Position numbers and translations under genes: made by a program. 32,321 nt of DNA from Allomyces macrogynus ATCC 38327 (Eukaryota > Blastocladiomycota > Blastocladiomycetes > Blastocladiales > Blastocladiaceae). This document shows positions 21,901 through 32,250 of this stretch, piece by piece (within the stretch, counting starts at the first letter, position 1; the number at the start of each line of letters is the position of its first letter). The stretch covers positions 241,729-274,049 of the forward strand of contig GG745382.1 of assembly GCA_000151295.1 (NCBI GenBank). Direction: 5' to 3'. The notes under the pieces are model-generated. The model made no database searches and was not told the origin of the DNA. It saw nothing but the letters and a program-made list of their open reading frames with translations.

Positions 21901-23331
21901 CAACCGTCCTGTGCGTCGACTCGAAGCGCTGTCGCGGTCGCCCGTCTACGCGCACGTCGTGTCGACCGTCGAGGGGATCGCCACGGTCGCAGCGCTCCGC
22001 CGCGAATCCGCCTACGCGCAGCAGTTTTTCGAGGCGATTGACCGCAACTCGCGCGCACTCCTGTCGTACTACACGGTCGAGCGGTGGCTCTGCCTGCGCA
22101 TCGACGGGCTCGCGTGCATCGTGATTGGGTCGACGGTCGGGTTGATGATTGGACTCAAGCCGCAACTCGGCCTCACGCTGGCCGCGCTTGCGCAAATGTA
22201 TGTCCTGAACCTCGTCGACGCGACCCAGTACAACGTGCGCAAAACGGCCGAGCTCGAGTTGCAGCTCGTGGCCGTGGAGCGGATCATGGAGTATGCGAAC
22301 GCGATTCCGCTCGAGGCCGATGCAACGAGCCAGGGCCCGCTGCCTGACGCGTGGCCGGACAAGGGCGTCGTCGAGTTCAAGGGCATGACGTTGCAGTACC
22401 CGGGCGCCGGCCCGGGCGGCTGCGCGGGATCACGCTTGCCACCCGGCCGGGCGAGAAAATTGGGATCGTGGGACGGACAGGTGAGCGCTGGTTCTATCTC
22501 AACGAAATCGGCGTCGTGCTGCTGCCCCTCCAGATAACGCTTTGAGGTTTCTAGGTGCGGGCAAAAGCTCCATTATCAACACGCTGTTCCGGCTCGCCGA
22601 ACCATCGCAAGATGGCGTGCATATTGACGGTATCAACATTTCCGGCATCGACTTGCATGACCTGCGAGGCCGCCTCGCCATCGTACGCCCATTTCGCTCT
22701 TCATTTCTGCTTTCCTTCGTCTTTGCTGACCTTCTCCACCTACTCAATCGCCAGATTCCGCAATCGCTGTACCTGTTCCAGGGCTCGGTGCGGTTCAACC
22801 TCGACCCGTTCGGCCAGCACTCGGACCAGGCGCTGTGGCGCGCGCTCGAGGCCGTCGAGCTCAAGGAGGTCGTCGAGCGGTACCCCGCCAAGCTCGACGA
22901 CCGACCGGCGTTGAGTGCGGGCGAGGGCCAGTTGTTCCAGCTCGCGCGCGTGCTGTTGCGCAAGAGCAAGATCCTCATCCTCGACGAATGTGCGTTTCTC
23001 GTTTTCCCCGAGCTCGCTCCACGACTGTTCTCAGCTAACTCTCTTGCTCTCCACAGGTTCGTCGAACATCGACGTCGCCAAGGACCGCATCCTGCAGCAA
23101 ACGATCCGGCGCGAGTTTGCCGACTGCACGATCCTGACGATTGCGCACCGCATTGACACGATTCTCGACAATGACCGCGTGCTAGTCCTCGACCAGGGCC
23201 AGGTCGCCGAGTTTGATTCACCGCGAAACTTGTTGAGCGACCGCGGCAGCATGTTTTATGGGCTCGCTGCCAAGTCACTGGGCGAGGAGAAACTCGAGGC
23301 GCTGGTGCGCGACCAGGGCATTGCTGTGTAG
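18929..23331 (+). CDS. ABCC-type (MRP-like) ABC transporter B, with a -1 frameshift before NBD2
   Basis: Exons are 18929-19131, 19197-19293, 19376-19510, 19595-20331, 20398-22480, 22555-22682, 22755-22989 and 23057-23331. Domains and motifs mirror paralogue A: pre-MSD1 block [23 protein letters not shown]1 with [24 protein letters not shown] and [15 protein letters not shown], an acidic linker (DDEEDDGG), MSD2, then NBD2. The intron at 20332-20397 is 66 nt without a stop, so it can be mistaken for coding. Exon 5 is one base short of phase: around 22405-22435 (gcccgggcggctgcgcggg) the frame slips from LQYPGA into a dead end, while the next frame reads [19 protein letters not shown]. The last three exons are identical to those of A. 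Start: ATG 18929, or 18935 six bases on. Unless the slip is a sequencing error, NBD2 would be lost. Confidence 0.88.
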
Positions 23332-24362
23332 CCGGCGTCCGGAAGCGTCCGTCGTTGTTGCTTGTGATCGTTGTGTCTCTTAGTGTTAAATTCAACAACG
23401 GCATGTCCTGTTGATAACCTCCGCTCACATGCGCATCACGGCGCTGACATGACAAACGGCTCGAGTTGCTTGTGCGCGAGATTGGATTTTGGTTGTCATT
23501 CGGTGGTACTTGGTTGCGTTTGAGAGCAAGAACGACTTGGTTTCGAAAGATCGAGGATGAGAGACCGGCGATCAATGATGCGAGCGCATGACAAACAAAA
23601 AGCGCAGCAACCAACAGGTAACAAAATACTTGGCTCAGGTCCTTCGTCCTTGGGGCTCGGTTGCTCGCATTGTTGTTGAAGGCGGAGCGTCGGCTCAACG
23701 CATGAGAGGAGATCATGAGCAGGCATCCACCAGAGAGAGCTGCTGGGTTCAGAGACCGAAACTATCGAACATGTCACCCCAACATTCATCATATCTTCTA
23801 CGGTGCTTTTTACACGGACGGGCCTGTGGCAGTGGCGCGCTGCATCTTGTTGAGCACACATTGTGCACCATGGTGCTGCTCAAGTTGCGTGGCATTGGGG
23901 GCGGTGTCGTCCATGCGTTCAGATCTATCCTTCTCATTACCCCAGCAGGTGGCGTCTTCTGCATCAATCATGTCGTTCTCGGGATGGCGGGCGGCCCTCG
24001 ACTGTCGGCAACATTTATCTCCTCGTCAATTCCAGTGTTCGGGTGGACACGGCTGCGCCCCTTTTCGCACATGATCCAGGGCGGGGGCAGGCCGCGGCTT
24101 GGTGGCGAGGCATGGAACATGGACAGAGTTCATGCCTGCTCACCATTTCGCGTCTTCCACAGTCCCCCAAATCGGTGGTGCCTTGGTGTATTGATGATCA
24201 TGAAGCGCCCCGGTTGGTGGCGATTGAGGCCGGGTTGGAGCAGAGTGAACCAGACACTGCCCACCCCAGCCTCCCCACCGTTTGCGTCTGCATTTGGTCC
24301 GGATGTGAGCGCAACCGTGTCCTTGCTGCTTCTTCCAGCTCGCGCCGGGTCATCTTGGTTAA
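22550..24362 (+). repeat. Right arm of 1,813-bp inverted repeat
   Basis: Reverse complement of 8898-10710 with a single mismatch noticed. It covers the end of the intron before the NBD2 Walker A exon, three exons of ABC transporter B, and about 1,030 bases of 3' flank. That flank (23332-24362) holds open frames on both strands but no recognisable gene. Immediately outside both edges the two arms lose similarity. Confidence 0.95.
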
Positions 24363-24649
24363 CAGTATTTTGCCGCCGATGATGAGGAGCTGGTCGATGG
24401 TGGGGATACGTTATTTTGGCCTCTTTGAGCCTCTATGCAAAGTATCGTGGGCGTTGTGGAGCGCAAGCGGCTGGTCGTGCAGTTCTAATGGCGCGTCTCC
24501 AACGCAAGTGTGAGGCACGATCTTCCGTGCAACCAGAACTAAAACAACCAGCAAATGAAGCAACTCCGGCCTCGAACAAGCTGGGCCGCAGAGAATCGTT
24601 GAAACCGACGCTTCCATTCCGTTCCATGATGATACACGACGCTCCTCCA
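24363..24649. other. Spacer between right repeat arm and SAC3 3' end
   Basis: No gene seen. ABC B and SAC3 converge here, so it should contain the SAC3 3' untranslated region. Confidence 0.5.
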
Positions 24650-27600
24650 CTACTCCACCACGGGCTCCTCGCGCACCTTCCCGAGTACCACCTCCATACT
24701 CGAATACATCCACCCCAAGAACGCGACTGCGCGCTGTTCCACGCCCTTCCCCACTTCCACCAACACGCGGCCCGGCACAAGCACGTCCCCGACCTCGCGC
24801 GCCGCCACCACTACCGGGTGCGCCGTGACATTCCCCTCCCATACCGCGCGGAGCCACGGCAATAGCGCGTAGCCAAACGGCACCGTCAAGTTATACCCCG
24901 GCAGTGCCGTGACCGCGCGTGCCAACGCATCCCGGTCGGGGACATTGCTCGCCTCGATCGCGCCGCGTGCCGCGGATTTCAGATACTGAATGCACAAAAC
25001 TCGCGCGGCGGCTGGTGGCAAGGACTGCTCGGTCGGGACCAAGTCCGGCACGTGCGCCGTGGTCCACTCCCTTGGCAATCCGGGTTTCCGCGACTGCACG
25101 GCTTCAATGTGTGCGCCGAGCGCGTTCCACGCGGTGGCCACGAGCGCGACCAGGTCGCGAAACGCCTGGACGATGTGGTTCGCCGCGGCCAGGACGATCC
25201 AGGGGGAATACACGTCGCGCTGCACGGCCTGGAGGCGCACCACCGCGCGCGCGAGGTCCGTCCACGCCGGGTCCGCCACCGCCCGAATCACCGCAGCCAC
25301 CAAATCGGGCGCGGCGACGCGGTACTGCGCGCCGCGCGCGAGTCCCGCACGCGCGTTCGCGTCGGAAAAGATGGCGGCGAGGTCTGTGGCCGACAACCGT
25401 GGGGCGCGGTCGAGCCGCGCGGCGCGCGCAGCGCGCTTCCAGTGGCGCAAGACCGCGCGCTGAATCCGGCGGCGCGTCCAGGCCGCCACGGCCGGGTCAT
25501 CAACTGCCGACGGCGCGGCGGCGTGCGCGTCATTCGACCGTTTCGCGCGTTTGCTCCAGTGGTTGCTGCGGTCCGGGATCGCGCTGCCGCGCTTGCGCGG
25601 CGTGAGCGGGCGCGTCGGTCGGCGGTGCCACAGTCGATGCCGGATGGGCCGCGGCCAGCAGCGGCTTCGGCGAGGGGCACGCTCGCGCATGGCCGAGCGG
25701 CGACATGGTTGGGGAAGACTTCGGGGTTCTTCGTCGGAAGCCAGCAGTTTCCGAGTCGGAAATGGTCGTCGAGTGTCGGCGCGGCGATGCGGATCGGCGG
25801 CAGGTCGGTTTGGGTGGACGAGTCGGCGAGTTTTGAGGTGGCGGCGGGTGACGGTGTAGGCGCGGGTGGGGTAGGCAGGGGTACCGGCGCGGGCGCGGTG
25901 AGTGGCGGCACTGCAGACGCGGAGGTGCCGAACAATGGACCGGCGAATCCGTTGAGCGACGCGGGCTGCGACGCGGCTGTGGCGGCGAGAGGCGCGGCCG
26001 GGAGCACAAACGAGAAGGTCGATGGCGGCGCGGGTGCCGGCGAAACGCTTGCAGTGACCCCGTTGGTCGGCGGGGACGCCGGGACGGCGAACGACGTTGT
26101 GGTTGTCGCTGGCGTCGGCTCGGTGGTTGCAGCTGCGGTCATGAAACTAGGCGCGCTCGTTGCTGGCGCCGAGACCTGGAACCCGTTCGTGACCGGCGAT
26201 GCGTTCGCGGCAGGGATCGCAAACGGGCTCCGCGGCGGCGAGGTGGCCGCCGGTGGTGGCGGGACCGCAAATGACGACGCGGTCGGTGCGGCAGTTGTCG
26301 CGGTCGGCGCCAGCGCAAGCGAGAACCCCGTAAACGCAGATGGCGGGACCGGCATGGCCGCCGCGGGCGACGGGACCGACACTGCTGTGCTTGGTGGTGG
26401 CGGGGCGGGCTGGCCAAAAGGCGCAGGCACGACGAACGGTGGCGCTGCTACAGTAGCGGGTGCAGTTGCTGCAGATTGCGCAAACAGGTTCGGTACGGCA
26501 AACGGCGACGCTGCAGCTGGTGCGGCGGGCCCGGACGCGGACGGCGCGAGCGTCGCTGATGCCGGCGGCGCGACCGACACGGCCGGCGGCGGCACGAACG
26601 CAGATCCGGGCGTTGCGGTTGTGCCAGTCGGAGCAGCGCCGCCCGCGGGGGTCGCTGCGGCAGCCGCAGCGGCAGCAGCGGCCGCGGTCCCGATCCCGTG
26701 CCCCTGCGGCGGCGCGACGAGGACCTGCCGCGTCCGTTCCTCGCCGGTGCGAAAAAATTGCACGACATCGAACCCCTTACCCAAATCGACGCGCGCATCC
26801 AAGAACGACGGGTGTTTCTTGGTCGCAACGGGTTCCTTGATATCGATCGCGACATCGAGCAGCGGCGCATACGCGCGCGACAACTCAATCGCGGCCTCGC
26901 TCCCATCATCCTCGCCCTCCTGGACCGGGATCGCAAACACGTTCAGAAACTCGCGGCACTCGTTGGCGTCCTTGAACTGCAGGATACGCGTGAGCGTGAC
27001 CAAGTCAATCCGCGTCTGTACGGCGCGCCCGTTCGGGTGGAACCCGGACAGCATCATATCCTTGAGAGCGTCGCGCCTGAGCCGGTCGAGGTGCAGCGTC
27101 ACGACGAGCGCAATGCCCAGCGGGACCAAGTCGTTCTTGAGCATTTTGATCATGCGCGCATAGTCGTAGGTCGAGATGGGCGTGCCGGGCCCGCGCTCGC
27201 TGGGTGCGGCCATGTGTAGGCACAGCTGCTTGGTCGCGCGCACGTACGGGTCGGTCGACTCGGCGTACTTGAGCAGCAGCGCGTCGCGTTTCGCGCGGTC
27301 GGTGAAGTAGAGCAGCACCTGGTAGCACTGGAACTCGGCCTCGTGCTCGGACGCGACGCCGAGCGAGTACATGTAGATCAGGTCCGACAGGACTGGAATG
27401 GATAAGCGGAGCAGTGACGGTCAGCAGGCGGGGCAGCGTCGCAGAAAAAACGAGGGCAAGACACGCACCGCCACTGAGATCCTTGAGTTCCAAGGCGCGC
27501 ACGAGGCCCTCGGGTTCGAGAAACACGGCCAGCAGGTAGAATCGGATGATTTGCTCGTAGATGGTCGCGAGTTCGGGCAGGTGCAGATGCTGCGTCGTGC

Positions 27601-28031
27601 GGTCGCGGCAAATGGCGCGAAACCGGTCGTAGACAAACTTGTAGGTCGCGTGGAACGAGTGCGTTTCAATGAGACTCAGCAGGTACTCGTGCGACAGCTA
27701 GTCGACGGGCGCGTCAGTCATGCCAATCAACGACACGGTTCGAACCAGGGCCGTGGGTTGTGCGCACCTTGAGCGCTTCGGGCGGCCGCAAATCGTCCGG
27801 GTGCTGCACAGTTCCCGCCGACGATCGCGTAAAGGACTTGACAAACAGGTTGTAGTCGGGTTTCCCGTCGGCGCCCAGTTCCCACGGATCGCACGTATTT
27901 TGCAGAACGCGCTCAAGGTACTCGAACCGCGAGCACTTGGCCATGCACATGCCCTGCATGTAGGCGTCGTTGAGCGACCGCTTGACCTCGGCCTCTTCGG
28001 CCTCATAGCGCGTCCGTGCGGCCTTGAGCTA

Positions 28032-28066
<35 letters not shown>

Positions 28067-28280
28067 AAAACGTCATCATGCCGTCGTGGATGAACCAAGA
28101 GGGGAAGAGAACAGGCGTACCGTCTCGTACTCGCGGTCCTCCCCGGGAATATGGGAACCGCTGCATCGCGTTCATGGCTTTGGCCGCGCGTACTGGGAGG
28201 GGCGGCCGGTTGAGAAGAGGGTGGGCCACGGGCCGGCCCCAGAGCTGGAAATGAGCCGAGTCGAACCCCGAATCGAGCAT
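24650..28280 (-). CDS. SAC3: SAC3/GANP-family mRNA export factor (TREX-2 scaffold)
   Basis: The family scaffolds TREX-2, which couples transcription to mRNA export at nuclear pores. Clear exons are 28028-27768, 27697-27469 and 27392 onward, joined in frame by GT-AG introns. They encode the SAC3 core: MQGMCMAKCSRFEYLERVLQN, DPWELGADGKPDYNLFVKSF, RSSAGTVQHPDDLRPPEALK, LSHEYLLSLIETHSFHATYK, then EFQCYQVLLYFTDRAKRDAL. After the core comes a run of 11 alanines and a long P/A/T/S-rich region with repeated SFAVP/SPFAIP-type motifs. Last is a helical C-terminal part (24650 to about 25550, ending REEPVVE). A 5' exon ending at 28121 (EDREYET) is likely and its intron has a T30 tract; the frame from the candidate ATG at 28280 needs a one-base shift near 28155. 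The coding frame also switches twice at about 25740-25540, so introns or indels there are unresolved. An upstream exon is possible. Confidence 0.8.
28035..28064 (-). repeat. T30 polypyrimidine tract in a SAC3 intron
   Basis: Thirty uninterrupted A on the plus strand read as T30 followed by gcttag on the coding strand, directly before the exon that starts at 28028. It is an unusually long polypyrimidine tract, and its length is hard to sequence exactly. Confidence 0.9.
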
Positions 28281-28836
28281 GGTCGGGAGCAGCGGTGATG
28301 CGGAGCGTCAACGCGAGCCGGATGGAGAGCGTGTCCAAAGATCAATCAAAATGTTGATGACTGCACGACGAGGACGGGTCGGCGCAAGGCGGAGCGGAGG
28401 GGGAGGGACCGCGCGGTGGAGCGTGCACAGGAATAGGTCGTGCGGCCGCTAGGACGTGGAGCCGACTCCACAACGGCACACGGTGCGCCACGACAACCAA
28501 CCACGAGAGTTTGGAGCGGTGATGGAGAGGCTATGTCCGTTGCGAGCAACAATGAGAGGGACCACGCCAGTCGCTCACGCCGATTCGCGGAGCGCGTAAA
28601 AGCAAAGACCATGCCAATTGCGACGCAACGATCCACCGCGTCAACAGCGAGAGCAGCAATCAATCGACCATGCCCTACACGAGCCAAATGCGACCGCAAT
28701 GGCCTCAACGAGCACAGTCGGCGTCCTTCTCGTCACGACACTCGACAAACCACTACACACACCGCGCGGGCACGTCCGACGTGCTGCAACCGAGACCATA
28801 GGAAAGGGGGAGGGGTAGAGATTGACGTGATCGCAC
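28281..28836. other. Region upstream of the SAC3 candidate start
   Basis: No supported gene. If the alanine/proline-rich frame upstream is a 5' exon of SAC3, this would be an unusually long intron. If not, it is the SAC3 promoter. I cannot decide. Confidence 0.4.
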
Positions 28837-29347
28837 CTTTACTTGTCGTCGCTACGGTTCCCGCTGCACGCAGCGTCCCTTGTTTCAACGGAACCACCGT
28901 GCCCGGCTTGGGCCCCGGCCGCGCCGTAACCGCCCTCGCAAACAGTGGTCCCGCTGCGGCCGGCAGTGCGTTGCGCGCATTCGTCGTCCTTGCCGCTGCC
29001 GCTGGTGGGATGGCGGGTCCATTCGCGTGCGGTGGAGGTGGTGGTGGCGGCGGCGCGGCACGCGCGAGCCGTGCCGCTTGCTGATCGGGCACTTTCGGTA
29101 ACTCGCGACGGGTTCGTTGGCGACGGCCGCCGTGCTGCACGCCCGCCGGTGGGTTCGCGGGTGCGGCTGCGGGCGGGGGCGGCGCGGTCGTTGGCGCGAG
29201 AGCGTGCGCCTGCGCGCGTGGATGACGTCCGCGACTGCCGCCGGTGCCGGGACCTGCGGTGGCGCCATTGGGTCGGGGTAGGCCGCGACCGGTGCCGCCG
29301 GTGGTGGCCGTGGACGTCGCCTTGAGCGCGGCCGAAGTGAAGTCCAT
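28837..29347 (-). CDS. Alanine/proline-rich exon candidate
   Basis: A minus-strand ATG at 29347 opens 170 codons (MDFTSAALKAT...), ending at a GTGCGA donor-like site at 28836. The product would be low-complexity: G/T-rich, then A/P-rich with a run of eight prolines (PPPPPPPP), and no domain. It could be the disordered N-terminus of SAC3, a separate gene, or a chance frame. Other minus-strand frames are also open here because the DNA is so GC-rich, which lowers confidence. Confidence 0.25.
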
Positions 29348-29678
29348 CGTGGGCGAGCGTCACGGGTCGGGTCGGGACGACGGGGCGACTGGAGGGCCTC
29401 GCGGATGGACCGGGCGTGTCGAGCTCGGTCGGAAAACGCGAGTGCGGGCAGTCGCGTTACAGTTGAGTGGTGGTCGAGGGCGCGGTGCCGGCGCACACAC
29501 GCGGCCGTCGTGGAGGAGCGAAACGACGACGAGCGACGCGCCGGCCGGCGTGGTTGGGGTGCACGTGGAGTCGATAACCTGACCAAACCCTGCCTGTTCC
29601 CTCAAGGGGTGCATGGTCCGCTTCTCTCAAGTCGGCCTGGTAACCATCCTATTCGCCAGAGTACGGGTTGGAAATGGC

Positions 29679-30485
29679 TTAGATTCGCGCACGCCCATTT
29701 TGTCCACTGCTACACTCTTCTCCCGCCGCGTCGGCTCCGCGACAGCAACGCCCTGAACGGTCGGCAAAGTCACCGACGCCCTGGTAGCTCGGAAAGTAGT
29801 TGACGTCAATCACACTGCGAGTGCCCGAGCGTTGGTCGACGATCACGTCGAAACCAATAAGAGTGGGTGACTATGGTGGGTTGAGTCGTGAACTTGTCGC
29901 GTACTGCACCGCTCTTCAACATGCAAACGTGCCTACTGCTCGCCGATCCGACGCGCGAGAATATCGAGATCGGGTCGGATCGACTGGCGTCGTGCTGCGG
30001 CACGTTCGCGCGCTGAATCGCCGCCGTGGAGAAACGCGGCGTTGGCTGCGTTGCTCAGGTCCGCGGCGGGCTCGGCAACCGACAATGGGGATGGTTTGCG
30101 AGTCGAACACGAGGAAATCTACCCACCCATGCGTCGGTCAGCCAGAGTCTCAATAGAGCTGCCGAAAAGCCACCGACCGTCGTGCACGCCCTCGATGTCG
30201 AGCGACGGCCGGAGCACGACGTGACAGTGGCCGCCGAGCACGTGGCACTTGAAGGGCACGCCGTCATGCGGCACAACTTGCTGCACGACCACGATATCGC
30301 CGCGTGCAAACGGGCCCGAGTCGTCGAGTGTTCTCCACCCGGCCGCGCTCTTGACGGCACCATGACGTGCGCGGCTGCGGTCGACATGGCCTCGTCGCGC
30401 TTGACGAGCACGGGCCACTTTGTTGGTGGTTCTTGGGACAGGTTCATGACGCGCGTGTCCGGCACCGAGCACACCAATTGCAATT
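29679..30485 (-). CDS. Inositol-tetrakisphosphate 1-kinase-like (ATP-grasp), frames disrupted, 5' part unresolved
   Basis: Minus-strand blocks match the ITPK family, which phosphorylates inositol tri- and tetrakisphosphates: TKWPVLVKRDEAMSTAAAH (ATP-binding lysine region), DIVVVQQVVPHDGVPFKCHV then GGHCHVVLRPSL, DFLVFDSQTIP, DILARRIGEQ, and SPTLIGFDVIVDQ with RSVIDVNYFPSYQGV (metal-binding Asp/Asn). An exon starts at 30485 after cctcag, and another starts at 29870 after ccaccatag. Order and spacing suit one gene, but one-base frame changes are needed after AHVM (about 30365), after DSQTIPIV (about 30085) and at the splice near 29937. The 3' end is uncertain (TAA at 29681-29679 if read straight on from YQGV). 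The N-terminal domain should lie in 30500-31000, where I find no continuous frame. It may be a decayed gene or one with consensus indels. Confidence 0.6.
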
Positions 30486-31358
30486 CTGAGGTGAGGGCGC
30501 GTCGCGATCACGTTCTCTGGCGACGGTGGCTCCCCGCACCACCGCGTCGCGTCGGCGGGCTGGTCTGGTCACCGCGGCCGTCACCGTGACGCGCGCTGAC
30601 CAAGCGTACGGACCCGGGCGCCCGGATCGCGCGCGGTGTGTCGGCGGGTGCGCTCGCGTCTCGATCTGGTGGCCGCGGCGGGCCACGCCTGTCATGATCG
30701 ACGAGCACCTCCACCACCTTCCTCATCTCGTCGCCTTGCGCCTGTCGCGACCACGCGGACCACGTCCTCGACCTCCGCACAAACGCACCACAGCAATGCC
30801 CCACGACTGCCCGCATTCGATCGCGGCTCGCTCGCCGTCGCCGAGGCCGCCAGGGACGGCCGCGCCTGCAAGTCGATGGAATCTGCCCTGCCAACCCGCA
30901 CGCCATCCATGAAGCCGCCGCCACGCGCCAATCGTCGCCGCACGCCGTCCAACGCACCACCGGCACCAACCACCCCCGCGCGCGCGTTGCACTCGTCGCG
31001 CGCGCCCCAGATCGCTTGCAGCTACGGGGCCGTGGTGGTGATCTTCCGCGCCGCGTCTGTTTGCCAAGCTCTCGCCACCACTCGTGACTTGGCCGCACAC
31101 GACGCGCGAACCATCCATGGGCGGCCGGTCCCGGCTTCCTTCGCTGCGGACGGACCGCGGAACGCGCGGACGCGCCCTCTGGCAATGGACGTGCGCAAGC
31201 GCGCCTGGTGCAACGCTGCCCCTTGTCGCTTCTTCCACCACCACCACCCAACTCTATGCCGGCCGGGTCCGCTCGGCTCGGCAACCACGACGACAACAAC
31301 GACGGCGACGTTGTCGACACGGATGCTCGGATAACGCGCGGGCAGCAGCGGCAGCAAC
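30486..31358. other. Region upstream of the ITPK-like gene
   Basis: It probably contains the 5' exon(s) of the ITPK-like gene in broken frames, with weak hints such as ARPSLAASA near the expected N-terminal PSL block, and the shared upstream region with the plus-strand proline-rich gene. A 473-codon minus-strand open frame crosses it but is low-complexity R/A/P/S-rich and has no recognisable domain. Confidence 0.35.
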
Positions 31359-31366
31359 ATAAAAGG
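31359..31366 (+). promoter_or_regulatory. TATA-like box of the proline-rich gene
   Basis: ATAAAAGG lies 186-193 bases before the ATG at 31552 and is followed by a pyrimidine-rich leader (tctctctcgcttccagtctcctctctccc). Position and context suit a core promoter. Confidence 0.45.
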
Positions 31367-31551
31367 GGAGGGGTGCCCTCGTTGCGCGTTGAGGGGGCTG
31401 ACGCGGCCCAGCGCGCAGCGACGATCTGCTCCAGCCCGCACGCCAAGCGCCTCTCTCTCGCTTCCAGTCTCCTCTCTCCCGCGCATCCGCGTCTCGTCAA
31501 TCCCGACGCCAGCCAACACGACCACGACCTCGCGCACGATCCCTGCTCGCT

Positions 31552-32250
31552 ATGAACCGGCCCTCCCCGCCGCCGCCGCAGCGCACGCCGCCGCGCGGGC
31601 AGCTCGCACCGCCACCACTCTCGCCGACGACCGGATCGACGACGACCTCGTCCAGCACCGACCTGCCACCCGTGCGCAACGCGTCGTGGCGCCGCGCGCG
31701 CGATGCCATCATGATGCCGTGGTCCACGGACCGCCGTGATGCGGGCACAGCAACTCCACGCGCAGCTCCGCCCGTGCAGGACCCGACTGATGCAAGTTTT
31801 TGGGTCGGTGCTGCCAGTCCGCGCAGTCCTACCGCGGCCGCGCCACCTTCCAGCTCCTCGCCGTGGCCTCAGCTCGGCGCGTGGCACGGTCCCACCATGC
31901 GCGGCGCGCATGATGCTGTGCCAGCACAAGGGTCTCCCCGTCCAAGGGGGGTCTTGGAGCCGCCGACGCGGCCAATCGGTGCGGGCACAGCACCACTTTC
32001 CTCGACCCTATCATCGGCGGCAGTCGCACGTCCGCCGCCGCCGCCGTCGCCGCGCGCCATGCCCGCGGGTCCTCCACTGTCGCCGCGTCCCGCACCGACG
32101 TACGCCGGCGCACCTCCACCGTCGCCGCGCGCGCCCCGCGTTTGGTCCGCCGCCGTCGCCGCGAGCTTCCTGCATTCAGCGCTGCACGACCTCCGTCACC
32201 GCGAGCTGCCGTGTACGACTCCGGATCACCACTGTCACCACGATGTATCT
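31552..32250 (+). CDS. Proline-rich protein, 5' exon (gene continues past the window)
   Basis: The ATG at 31552 opens a frame with no stop through the window end; a GTAAGC donor at 32251, after which the DNA turns AT-rich, probably ends this exon. The product is disordered and rich in P, S, A and R, with repeated PPxSPR motifs (PPPPPSPRA, PPLSPRP, APPPSPRA), candidate sites for proline-directed kinases and SH3 or WW domains. The same motif continues in the second frame (AFGPPPSPRA, 32138-32167) and then the third (ARPPSPRAAVYD and PLSPR, about 32184-32243). This indicates one extra base in the CCCC run at 32134-32137 and one near 32167-32170. No fold or family is recognised; cytoskeletal or signalling scaffolds often look like this. 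Confidence 0.6.

Noticed and set aside
20381..22195. 604-codon minus-strand open frame
   Set aside because: Exact antisense of the well-supported ABC transporter B exon 5; R/D/H-rich shadow translation.
25052..27163. 703-codon plus-strand frame rich in G, A and V
   Set aside because: Antisense of the low-complexity and C-terminal parts of SAC3, whose minus-strand frame carries the domain motifs.
27737..27746. GGTTCGAACC, resembling a tRNA T-loop/B box
   Set aside because: It lies in a SAC3 intron; I found no matching A box, acceptor stem or cloverleaf around it.
30508..31929. 473-codon minus-strand frame
   Set aside because: R/A/S/P-rich with no domain; it crosses both the ITPK upstream region and the proline-rich gene on the other strand, so it is likely a composition artefact.
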